Shown here one piece after another: positions 55,353 through 62,982 of a stretch of 64,000 nt of DNA. Positions within the stretch are counted from its first letter, which is position 1. Each line of letters begins with the position of its first letter. Position numbers and translations under genes: made by a program. A model generated the notes under the pieces. The model saw only the letters and a list, made by a program, of their open reading frames with translations, had not been told where the DNA came from and did not search any database. Location: positions 930,001 to 994,000 of the forward strand of contig NZ_CP109444.1 of the NCBI RefSeq assembly GCF_036227225.1, written 5' to 3'. Origin of the DNA: Streptomyces sp. NBC_01478. Its GTDB lineage: Bacteria > Actinomycetota > Actinomycetes > Streptomycetales > Streptomycetaceae.

Positions 55353-56561
55353 ATGTCGAACTCCTCCACAGCTTCGCCCACGATCCCCCACACGGTGTGG
55401 CTGGCTCGCGGCCGCCACGTCGGGTCCGACGACCCCGCGGAGGTCGTACGGCGACAGTTGCAACGGCTCAAGGACCGCGAGGTCATCGACGACCACCTGG
55501 AACCGGACGCCAACGACGATCCGGCCGTTCCTGAGCTGGTCTTCGAGGCGCGCTGGCGGGTCGAGGGGACGGTGACCGTACGGGCCCGGTTGACGCTGCC
55601 GTCCGCTCCGGAACCGGGGTCGCCCTCGGCCTCCCCCATGCCCTCTTCCTCACCCTCATCCTCGTCCGAGGGTCAGGAGTGGGTCCTGGTCGCGGAGGCG
55701 GAGCGCGTCTGGGATCCCCGGTGGCCCTCCCCCGCGACCATGTTCTGGCCCGAGGACACGGACGCCGGCTGGGACCATGTGACGGTTCCGGGGCTGCGCT
55801 TCCGGCAGGTCAACCCGCTGCCTCACGACGAGAAGGATCTGCGGCGCCTGTTCCGGAGCTGCGCGCAGGAAAGCTGGGGCATCCATCTCGTCGTGCACGA
55901 GGCCATGACCCCGGACGCGCACGGCCGGCTGCCGCTGGCACGGTTGCTGCCCGCGAGCCTTCGGGACCGCGTGGTGGAGCACCGGGCCACACCCGACCAA
56001 CTACGCTCCGTCAACTGGGCGTTGCTGCGCGAGTTCGACTTCCAGGTGCCGCGCGGCGGTGCGGTGGTGCTGCCCACCAGCCCTGTGGCTCCGTCGTACG
56101 ACGTGCGCGAGTTCTCCGTGCGCAGCGTCTTCCTCGACGGCTCCGAGCCCACCGAACTCGTGGATGTGCTCTGCCGGTACGCCGCTTCCGCGCGTCCGCT
56201 GCCGGAGGGCGGCGAGGAGGCCGTCACCGCGCTGCGGGAGCGGTGGAGCCTGATGACGCTGGAGGAGGAACTGGCCCGGGAGCGCAGGCTCGTGGCCATG
56301 TACGCCGAGGCGCTGGAGGCGATGACCAAGTCCCGCGACCTGTACCGGGAGTCCGCGGACCGGGCCAACGAGGCGCTGGCCGCGCTGCGCGAGTCCGCCG
56401 GTGCCGCGTCCGGGCTGCCTCCGCAGTCCGCCGGGTCGTCGTTGCAGCGGACGTTCGGTCGGCTGAGGGGCGCGACGAAGGGGCTGCGCCCGGCACCGCC
56501 GACCGAGAGCGACCGTGATGATCCTCCGCGTGACGGTGACCGGCCGGCCGAGGAGCGGTAG
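55353..56561 (+). CDS. Hypothetical protein with C-terminal coiled coil
   Basis: 402 residues. No named family was recognised. Residues 1-75 hold VWLARGRHVGSDDPAEVVRRQLQRLKD. A Pro/Ser-rich insert (about 90-105) is followed by a mixed domain (110-285) with RVWDPRWPSPATMFWPEDTDAGWDHVTVPGL and WGIHLVVHEAMTPDAHGRLP. Residues about 300-355 (EEELARERRLVAMYAEALEAM) are a predicted coiled coil, and the tail is charged and disordered. It has no membrane helix or signal peptide. The layout, globular part plus coiled coil, suggests an adaptor, but nothing in its neighbours confirms a role. Confidence 0.7.
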   Translation: MSNSSTASPTIPHTVWLARGRHVGSDDPAEVVRRQLQRLKDREVIDDHLEPDANDDPAVPELVFEARWRVEGTVTVRARLTLPSAPEPGSPSASPMPSSSPSSSSEGQEWVLVAEAERVWDPRWPSPATMFWPEDTDAGWDHVTVPGLRFRQVNPLPHDEKDLRRLFRSCAQESWGIHLVVHEAMTPDAHGRLPLARLLPASLRDRVVEHRATPDQLRSVNWALLREFDFQVPRGGAVVLPTSPVAPSYDVREFSVRSVFLDGSEPTELVDVLCRYAASARPLPEGGEEAVTALRERWSLMTLEEELARERRLVAMYAEALEAMTKSRDLYRESADRANEALAALRESAGAASGLPPQSAGSSLQRTFGRLRGATKGLRPAPPTESDRDDPPRDGDRPAEER

Positions 56562-56702
56562 CGGCCGAACCCGGGCCGGGCGGCTTTCGGGACCTTCGGT
56601 GATGGCGTGCGCCTACGCAGCGGCGTGGCGATGGTGAAAATGGACCAGCAGTGGTGATCACCGCCCACGCGTGCCCGCCGCTCTCCGGCCTAGCTTTGCG
56701 GC

Positions 56703-57974
56703 ATGCCGATGCAACCCTGGTTCCGCGATGCCAAGTTGGGCATCTTCATCCATTACGGGATCTACGCCGTCGACGGTGTGCCGGAGTCCTGGTCGTTCTA
56801 CACGGGCAAGGTCCCGCACGATCAGTACATGCGCCAGCTCGACGGGTTCACCGCCGCACGGTATGAACCGCAGGCCTGGGCAGGGCTGTTCGCGCGGGCG
56901 GGTGCCAAGTACGCGGTACTGACCGCCCGTCACCACGACGGTGTCGCCCTGTGGGACACGGCCCACGGTGACCTGGACGTGGTCCGCCGCACTCCGGCGG
57001 GCCGGGATCTGATCGGGCCGTACACCGAGGCGCTGCGCGAGGAAGGTCTCAAGGTCGGCCTGTACTACTCGCATTCCGACTGGAACCACCCCGACTACGC
57101 CAGCACGGTGCACCCGCACCCGCCCGACACGGACATGCGCGCCAACCTGTACGCCTCCGCACGGCCCGGCCACGAGGATCCGGCCGCCTGGGCCCGCTAT
57201 CTCGCCTACCGCGACGGCCAGGTCGGCGAGCTGGTCGACCGCTTCCGGCCCGACCTGCTGTGGTTCGACGGCGAGTGGGAGCGCAGCGAAGAGCAGTGGG
57301 GCATGCGGGAGTTGGCCGAGCTGATCCTCGCGGGCAATCCCGACACCGTCCTCAACGCCCGCATGCTCAGCTACGGCGACTACGCGACGCCCGAGCAGGG
57401 GGTGCCGCTGCAAGCCCCGGACGGGCCTTGGGAGTTGTGCCTGACGGTCAACGACTCCTGGGGTTTCCAGCACGCGGACGAGCATCACAAGTCGGTGCGC
57501 CAGTTGGTGCGTTACTTCACGGAGACGATCGGGATGGGCGGCAATCTGCTGCTCGACGTCGGCCCGAGGGAGGACGGGACGATAACGCCCGCGCAAGTGG
57601 AGCGACTCGAGGGGCTCGGCGGGTGGATCGCCCGGCACTCCGAGGCGGTGTACGGCACCGTCGCCGGCCTGCCCGCCGGCCACCACTACGGCCCCAGCAC
57701 CCTCTCCGCCGACCACCGCACGCTGTACCTGGTGTGCTTCGACCCGCCCCGCGAATCGGTGTCGGTACGCGGCCTGTGTACACCCGTCAAACGGATCACG
57801 GTACTCGGCACCGGCACCGAACTCGCCCACGACGTCATCGGCGGCCTCGGCGACGTGCCGGGCGTCACGTGGATCGACGCCCCGGGCGCGGCCGACGTGG
57901 ACGAGTTCGCGACGGTCCTGGCGGTCGAGCTGGACGGGGAGCTGGAGGTGTATCGGGGAGCGGGTCGGGACTGA
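56703..57974 (+). CDS. GH29 alpha-L-fucosidase
   Basis: 423 residues. GH29 motifs are WFRDAKLGIFIHYGIYAV, KYAVLTARHHDGVALWDT, VGLYYSHSDWNHPDY, and the nucleophile Asp189 in DLLWFDGEWERS. GMGGNLLLDVGPREDGTI is the characteristic second signature. The C-terminal beta domain is short. There is no signal peptide, so it is probably cytoplasmic and needs an importer located elsewhere. There is almost no ribosome binding site, and the transcript may be leaderless. The AraC gene at 58970-59773 is separated by the 28-bp repeat array. Confidence 0.93.
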   Translation: MPMQPWFRDAKLGIFIHYGIYAVDGVPESWSFYTGKVPHDQYMRQLDGFTAARYEPQAWAGLFARAGAKYAVLTARHHDGVALWDTAHGDLDVVRRTPAGRDLIGPYTEALREEGLKVGLYYSHSDWNHPDYASTVHPHPPDTDMRANLYASARPGHEDPAAWARYLAYRDGQVGELVDRFRPDLLWFDGEWERSEEQWGMRELAELILAGNPDTVLNARMLSYGDYATPEQGVPLQAPDGPWELCLTVNDSWGFQHADEHHKSVRQLVRYFTETIGMGGNLLLDVGPREDGTITPAQVERLEGLGGWIARHSEAVYGTVAGLPAGHHYGPSTLSADHRTLYLVCFDPPRESVSVRGLCTPVKRITVLGTGTELAHDVIGGLGDVPGVTWIDAPGAADVDEFATVLAVELDGELEVYRGAGRD

Positions 57975-58020
57975 GCCGGGGGGCCTGGTGGGAGTCTGCG
58001 ACGGCGGGCGGGCAGCGGGA

Positions 58021-58828
58021 TGTCGGGGTCGGCGGGGGGCCGTGGGTTGTCAGGGTCGGCAGAGGGGCCGCGGGTTGTCGGGGTTGACGCGTCGCCTGCA
58101 GGGTGATGGGGCCTGCGCACCTCCCGCAGGCTGCCGGGGCTGACACGTTGCCCACGGGTTGTTGAGACCGCCACATGGCCCGCGCGCTGTCGGAGCGGGC
58201 AAGTCACCCGCAGGCAGCCAGGGTTGGCCGGCGGCCCGCGAGTTGCCGGGGCCGACGCGTCGCCCACACGCCGTCGGGGCTGGCGTAGGGCCCGCGCACT
58301 GTCGGGGTCGGCACGCCGCCCGGGGGCTGTTGGGGCTGCCGCGTCGCAAGCAAGTTGTCGGGACCGATGCATGGCCTGCGTGCTGTCGGGGCCAACACCT
58401 CGCCCGCAAACTGTCGGGGCTGACACGTTGGCCACGGGCTGTTGAGGCCGCCGCGTCGCCCACGAGTTGCCGAGGCCGACACATAACCCACCCACCGTCG
58501 GAGGCAGCACCTCGCCCGCAGACTGCCAGGCCGACGCGTCGCCCTAACGCCGTCGGGGCAGGCGTAGGCCTCGCGTACGGTCGGGACCGGCACGTCGCCC
58601 GCAGGCTGCCGGAGCTGACATGTCGCCCACGAGTTGTGGGGACCGACAGATGACTCACCCACCGTCGGAGCCAACATGTCGCCCGCAGGTTGCCGGGCCG
58701 GCAGGTGGCCCGCGAGTTATCGGCGCCGACAGGTCGCCCACATGCCGTCAAGGCCGACGCACGGGCCGCGCACTGCCGGGGCTGGCACGTCACCGCGCGC
58801 GGTCGGAGCCGGCACGCGGCCACACCGC
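58021..58828. repeat. Degenerate tandem array of 29 units, 28 bp each
   Basis: Units run head to tail with consensus starting TGTCGGGGCCGACACGTCGC and ending CCGCAGG or similar. I align 29 units; four are 27 bp long, the rest 28. Many units keep a small palindrome, GTCGGggCCGAC. The unit length is not a multiple of three and the units differ from each other at many positions. It fills the gap between the fucosidase and AraC genes. Long open frames across it on both strands are explained by the lack of stops in such GC-rich text. Confidence 0.9.
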
Positions 58829-58969
58829 TCGCCGACACTCACCAGGACCCACCAGGACCAGCGCGCGCAGCGCCGGCCGCACCGCCCGCGCAAGCCCGCG
58901 CACGCACGCGCACCCGGCCTCCAGGTGGCCCATCCCGCACCGCCTCCAGGCCCCACCCCCACCCGCCCC

Positions 58970-59773
58970 TCAAGTCCCGCCCACCCTTGCCCGAACTGCC
59001 CTCGGTGAAGCGCCCAGTTCGCGGCGGCATGCCTTGTTGAAGGCCTGGAGGTCGCCGATTCCGACGGCCGCCGCGATCGCGGGGACGGACAGGGTCGACT
59101 CGCGCAGCAGATGGCGGGCGCGTTCCATGCGGCGGTGCCGGATGTAGGCGACGACCGTCGTGCCGGTCTCGGCGCGGAACAGGCGGATGAGGTGGTTGTG
59201 CGAGATGCCGGCCGCGCGGGCCACGTCGGGGACGGCCAGTTGGGCCGCCAGGTGCGACTCGATGTGCGCGACGGCGAGGGCGAAGGAGGGGTGGGGACCG
59301 GTGGTCCCGCCCGCGGCCGGGGTCGCGAGGTCGGCCACGCGCCACAGGACGGTCCACAACTCCGCTGCCGCGCGGGCGGAGTTGCGCGGCGCCGCCGCGA
59401 CGGCCCGCTGCATCAGGTCGGTCAGCACGGGCGTCTGCGTTCCGGCGTCCTGCATCACGGGGACGGTCAACCGCTCACCTGCCGAAGGGAGTTCGAGGTG
59501 GGCGAAAAGGTGCTCGGAGCGGCCCCGGTAGTGGAACCGCACCAGCGCGCCGGGCGGCACCAGGCTCACATGGCCGGGCCTGATCTCGTGCGCCACCCCG
59601 TCGACGGTCAACTCCGCCTCGTAGCGGTACAGATGGAGCTGCCAGAGGTCGGGCAGCCGGAACACGTCACGTGGACTCACCGTCCCGTGCACCCCGACGC
59701 CGAGGCTGGCCACGCGCGGTGGGGTGTCGAGGCCGATCCGTACGTGGGTTCCCGTGCCGTTGGTCGCGCTCAC
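58970..59773 (-). CDS. AraC-family transcriptional regulator
   Basis: 267 residues from GTG 59773. The N-terminal half is an AraC-type cupin (LWQLHLYRYEAELTVDG, RPGHVSLVPPGALVRFHYRG). The C-terminal HTH pair is LAVPDVARAAGISHNHLIRLFRAETGTTVVAYIRHRRMERARHLL and VPAIAAAVGIGDLQAFNKACRRELGASPRAVR. TTGACA lies about 40 nt upstream. It may control the fucosidase or its own unknown target; the link is not supported by a shared promoter, since the two genes converge across the array. Confidence 0.9.
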   Translation of the reverse strand: MSATNGTGTHVRIGLDTPPRVASLGVGVHGTVSPRDVFRLPDLWQLHLYRYEAELTVDGVAHEIRPGHVSLVPPGALVRFHYRGRSEHLFAHLELPSAGERLTVPVMQDAGTQTPVLTDLMQRAVAAAPRNSARAAAELWTVLWRVADLATPAAGGTTGPHPSFALAVAHIESHLAAQLAVPDVARAAGISHNHLIRLFRAETGTTVVAYIRHRRMERARHLLRESTLSVPAIAAAVGIGDLQAFNKACRRELGASPRAVRARVGGT

Positions 59774-59929
59774 GGTGAAAACGTACCAGTGCCTGGCAAG
59801 GGACCGGCAAGTGTCAAGAGTCTTCGAAGCGTTCGGGTGTGATGTTCCCCTCGTAGGCCATACCGGGGCCGTATTCGGGCATCCGGATAGGGCACATGTC
59901 GTGCGGCCGGACCGGGAAAAGGGGCGCCA

Positions 59930-60226
59930 GTGGACTCGACCACAACCGTGATCGTCATCGCCGTGGTGCTCGCGGTCGTGCTGCTCGCCGTGGCCGTCGG
60001 AGTGCTGGTGCGGCTCGTCCGCATGCGGCGCGGACTGCGCCGCGCAGGCCTTCCGACCGGCCCCAAATGGGTTTTCTGGGGTGCCGTCCTCTACTTCGTG
60101 CTGCCCACCGACCTGATGCCCGACCCCGTGTATCTGGACGACATCGCCGTGCTCCTCCTCGCTCTTCGCACCATGCGCAAGCCCCTCGGCGAGCAGGAGG
60201 AGGGCCGGCCGGGCGACCTCGGCTGA
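59930..60226 (+). CDS. DUF1232 (YkvA-like) small membrane protein
   Basis: 98 residues from GTG 59930 (AAGGGG 5 nt upstream). The N-terminal helix is VIVIAVVLAVVLLAVAVGVLV, and the DUF1232 signature follows: YFVLPTDLMPDPVYLDDIAVLLLAL. The C-terminus is acidic. The family is small and widespread, with no proven function. It lies 165 bp upstream of the graspetide precursor. Confidence 0.9.
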   Translation: MDSTTTVIVIAVVLAVVLLAVAVGVLVRLVRMRRGLRRAGLPTGPKWVFWGAVLYFVLPTDLMPDPVYLDDIAVLLLALRTMRKPLGEQEEGRPGDLG

Positions 60227-60390
60227 ACCCTGCGGACGGCTCTCACTCCTTTCTTTGATTACGCAGAGTAAGGAAACCATTCACTCGTTCGATTCGTATA
60301 AGTCTCTGGAAGCAGACGGAAGTCAGCGGGCCAAGCGACCTCGCAGGGTGGCCACCGCTTGCACGAGGCAGTACCGACGAGGGAGAGACG

Positions 60391-60582
60391 ATGCAACCGT
60401 TCGCGCTCAACTACGCTCGCCCGGCAGCACAGTTGGAGCTCACCACTCCGTACAGCTACGACTCCGGACTGCAGTTGAACGTGCTCGCCGACGGACGGGT
60501 GGCCGCCCACGATCTCGCGCTGCTGAGAGAACTGGGGACCACGACGTCCACCGCGGGATCGAAGACTCACTTCGACGACTGA
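60391..60582 (+). CDS. tgmA: ATP-grasp-modified RiPP precursor (graspetide)
   Basis: 63 residues. It has the pattern of the tgmA family of graspetide precursors: a conserved leader start QPFALNYARP (2-11), PYSYDS (20-25), QLNVLADGR (28-36) and the C-terminal core GTTTSTAGSKTHFDD (49-63). Thr50-52, Ser53, Thr54, Ser57 and Thr59 can give hydroxyls, Lys58 an amine, and Asp62-63 carboxyls, for ester or amide side-chain links made by the ATP-grasp ligase. GGGAGAG lies about 3-9 nt ahead of the ATG. The maturase gene begins 16 nt after the stop. No transporter or protease is adjacent. Confidence 0.92.
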   Translation: MQPFALNYARPAAQLELTTPYSYDSGLQLNVLADGRVAAHDLALLRELGTTTSTAGSKTHFDD

Positions 60583-60598
60583 ACACGGAACGACGAAA

Positions 60599-61582
60599 AT
60601 GACCGTCCTGGTCCTTACCTGCGAAGAGGACGTCACGGCGGACCTGGTGGTGGTCCACCTGCACGCGTCCGGCGTCCCCGTGGTCCGGATCGATCCCGCC
60701 GACCTCACCGGCGGGGTCGCGCTCTCCGGCGAGTACGTCCACGGAGCCTTCCGCGGCCATCTCTCGGCCGGGGGACGGCTGGTGAGCGTGAGCGGACTGC
60801 GTTCCATCTGGGTGCGCAGACCCGGCACGCCTGCCACCCGCGCACCCCAGCCCTCCGCGTGGCTGACCGAGGAGGCCTCCCAGGCGCTCTACGGCATGCT
60901 CCGCGGCTGTGGCGCCCGCTGGATGAACCACCCCGACGCGGCCCGCCGCGCCCGGCACAAGCCCTGGCAGTTGCGGCTCGCGCAGCGCAGCGGGCTGCCC
61001 GTGCCGGCCACTCTCATCACCACGTTCCCGCAGGCCGCCCGCGAGTTCTCGCGCCGCTTCCCGGACCTGGTGGTCAAGCCGGTCTCCGGTGCCCATCCGC
61101 AGGATCCGCCCCGGGCGGTGCCGACGAGCCGGGTCGCGCCGGACACCGACTTCGCCGCCGTCGCGTTCGGCCCCACCCTGCTGCAACGCCGGATCGCCAA
61201 GCGCGCGGACATCCGGCTCACCGTGGTGGGCGACCGGATGCTCGCCGCCCGTACGGCGACCGCCCCGGACACCGACCCCGCCGAGGTCGACGTCCGGTTC
61301 GCCGCCGCGCAGCCCTGGCACCCCGTCGAGGTCCCGCCGCGCATCGCCGAGGCCGTCCTGACCTATCTGCGCGAGGCCGAACTGGCCTACGGCGCCTTCG
61401 ACTTCGCCGAGGACGGGGACGGCACCTGGTGGTTCCTGGAGTGCAACCAGTCGGGTCAGTTCGGCTTCATCGAGGCAGAGACGGGGCAGCCGATCGCCCG
61501 GACCATCGCGGAGTGGCTGGCCCTGCCCGCCGCGCCGGAGCGGGAGGGCCTCGTCAACGGGGCGGACAGCACGGCCGGTTGA
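60599..61582 (+). CDS. tgmB: ATP-grasp ribosomal peptide maturase
   Basis: 327 residues. The N-terminal domain MTVLVLTCEEDVTADLVVVHL and SIWVRRPGTPATR matches the graspetide ligase group. The ATP-grasp domain has RARHKPWQLRLAQRSGLPVPATLIT, the ATP-binding Lys in DLVVKPVSGAH and the metal-binding ExN in WWFLECNQSGQFGFIE. It should couple ATP cleavage to side-chain esters or amides between Thr/Ser/Lys and Asp of the precursor. The usual third gene of such clusters, a PIMT-like methyltransferase, is not seen downstream; a secreted serine hydrolase on the other strand follows. Confidence 0.94.
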   Translation: MTVLVLTCEEDVTADLVVVHLHASGVPVVRIDPADLTGGVALSGEYVHGAFRGHLSAGGRLVSVSGLRSIWVRRPGTPATRAPQPSAWLTEEASQALYGMLRGCGARWMNHPDAARRARHKPWQLRLAQRSGLPVPATLITTFPQAAREFSRRFPDLVVKPVSGAHPQDPPRAVPTSRVAPDTDFAAVAFGPTLLQRRIAKRADIRLTVVGDRMLAARTATAPDTDPAEVDVRFAAAQPWHPVEVPPRIAEAVLTYLREAELAYGAFDFAEDGDGTWWFLECNQSGQFGFIEAETGQPIARTIAEWLALPAAPEREGLVNGADSTAG

Positions 61583-61624
61583 GCAGTAACGGTTCGCCTG
61601 AGGTGGGCGGGGCGAGCGTCCGGG

Positions 61625-62782
61625 TCAGGAGTGGTGCTCTGCCCCGTTTGCCCCCAGGAGAGCGCACACGGCGTCCTCCTCGACCGCGCGCAGCTTGCGC
61701 AGCAGAGCGGCGTTCCCCGCCTGGTTCACCTGAGTTGTCAATGAGAAAGTGAGCGCCCGCCGGCCGTCCGGGGTCGCCGCCATCAACTGTGTGTAACCAA
61801 GGGTGTTCCCGGTATGTCCCAGAACGACCCCGCAGCGGGTGTCGTAGCGGAAGAGGGCGAGTCCTGCGCTGTTGCGGCCGGGGCCGGCCGGTTCGGAGGC
61901 GCCGGGGATCCAGTGCCGCTGTTCCCGCACGGCCGCCCGTGTGGTGAGGGCCCCTGCGGCGTAGCCGCCGATGAACGCGGACAGGTCGCGGGGCGACGAG
62001 GTGATGCCTCCCGAGGCCCACACCCCGGACATGCCGATGGTCTCGCTGACGTCCTCCGGTCCGGACGGTCCGCCGACCGCGTAGCCGTGCATGTAGGGCT
62101 CCGGCATCCGGTAGCCCTGGGGCAGGCTCGTGTCGCGCAGCCCCAGCGGCCGGTACACGTCGTGCCGCAGCAGGTCCTCGTAGCGCGCGCCGGTCGCCGC
62201 CTCGGCCATCAGCGCCACGGCGATGTTGTCGGAGTTGGAGTACCGGTACTGCGAGCCCGGCCTGAAGCCCAGCGGTTCACCCGCCACGAAGTCGAGCAGG
62301 CGCCGCGAGTCGAAGAGCCGGTGCGGATCGGCCGCGATGAGGCTCCGGAACTGTGGGCTCTGGCTGAAGTCCGGGAGCCCGCTGGTGTGTTGGAGCAGTT
62401 GCCGCAGGGTCACCTTCCGCCAGGCGTGGGGCAGCCGGGGCAGCCGGGCGCCGATGGTGTCGTCGAGGGCGAGCCGGTGCTCTCGTACGAGGCTCAGGGC
62501 CACCGCCCCGCTGAAGGCCTTGCTGGTGCTGGCGGTCCGGGTGTGGTCGCGCGCTTCGAGCGGGCGGCCGGTGGTGACGTCGGCGGTGCCGGCGCGCAGG
62601 ACGCGCTGCCGGTCGCCGTCGCGCAGCACGACGATCACGCCGGGCGGGCCGTCCGGGGCGGCGACCAGTTCGTCGAGGCCGCGCTGGAGGGAGTGGTCGT
62701 CGGCCGCGGCGGGCGAGACGGGCACGAGAGCGCCGACACAGGTGGCGACGAGGAGGGAGACGAGGCGGAGCGGGAAGGGCAT
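61625..62782 (-). CDS. Secreted serine hydrolase (beta-lactamase/DD-peptidase fold)
   Basis: 385 residues from ATG 62782 (AGGA about 8 nt upstream). The signal peptide is MPFPLRLVSLLVATCVGALV to about PAAADD. The active-site SxxK is Ser-Thr-Ser-Lys in RTASTSKAFSG (about residue 89), YSN is in YRYSNSDNIAVAL (about 185), and an HTG near the C-terminus completes the set (VVLGHTGNTLGY). The class C/PBP4-like family includes D-Ala-D-Ala carboxypeptidases and esterases. It converges on the graspetide maturase gene, with 42 nt between them. Confidence 0.92.
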   Translation of the reverse strand: MPFPLRLVSLLVATCVGALVPVSPAAADDHSLQRGLDELVAAPDGPPGVIVVLRDGDRQRVLRAGTADVTTGRPLEARDHTRTASTSKAFSGAVALSLVREHRLALDDTIGARLPRLPHAWRKVTLRQLLQHTSGLPDFSQSPQFRSLIAADPHRLFDSRRLLDFVAGEPLGFRPGSQYRYSNSDNIAVALMAEAATGARYEDLLRHDVYRPLGLRDTSLPQGYRMPEPYMHGYAVGGPSGPEDVSETIGMSGVWASGGITSSPRDLSAFIGGYAAGALTTRAAVREQRHWIPGASEPAGPGRNSAGLALFRYDTRCGVVLGHTGNTLGYTQLMAATPDGRRALTFSLTTQVNQAGNAALLRKLRAVEEDAVCALLGANGAEHHS

Positions 62783-62982
62783 GGAGTGTCCTGGGGGCAG
62801 TGGGGTCGGGACAGCACCAGAATCCGGGGGCTCGTCCGCGTCCGCGCGGGTACGTGCTCCATACGGCCCCGTCGGCTCCCTCTTCTTCACGGTGTTGCCG
62901 GGTGGGCCGTGCTGTGCCGTAATCGGATGACCCGTGGTGCGGATCTTGGCGGTGCCGTGCCGCACCGGAAGGAGCGGCTGGG

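Noticed and set aside
58021..58828. CRISPR array
   Set aside because: The units are degenerate and contiguous. There are no identical repeats separated by unique spacers and no cas gene nearby.
58050..58838. Protein-coding gene across the 28-bp array
   Set aside because: Open frames exist in several frames on both strands, the unit is not a multiple of three, and the translations are low-complexity Arg/Pro/Ala-rich. No start signal was found.
60255..60602. Gene upstream of and overlapping the graspetide precursor
   Set aside because: It overlaps the precursor in another frame, and its composition is not gene-like.
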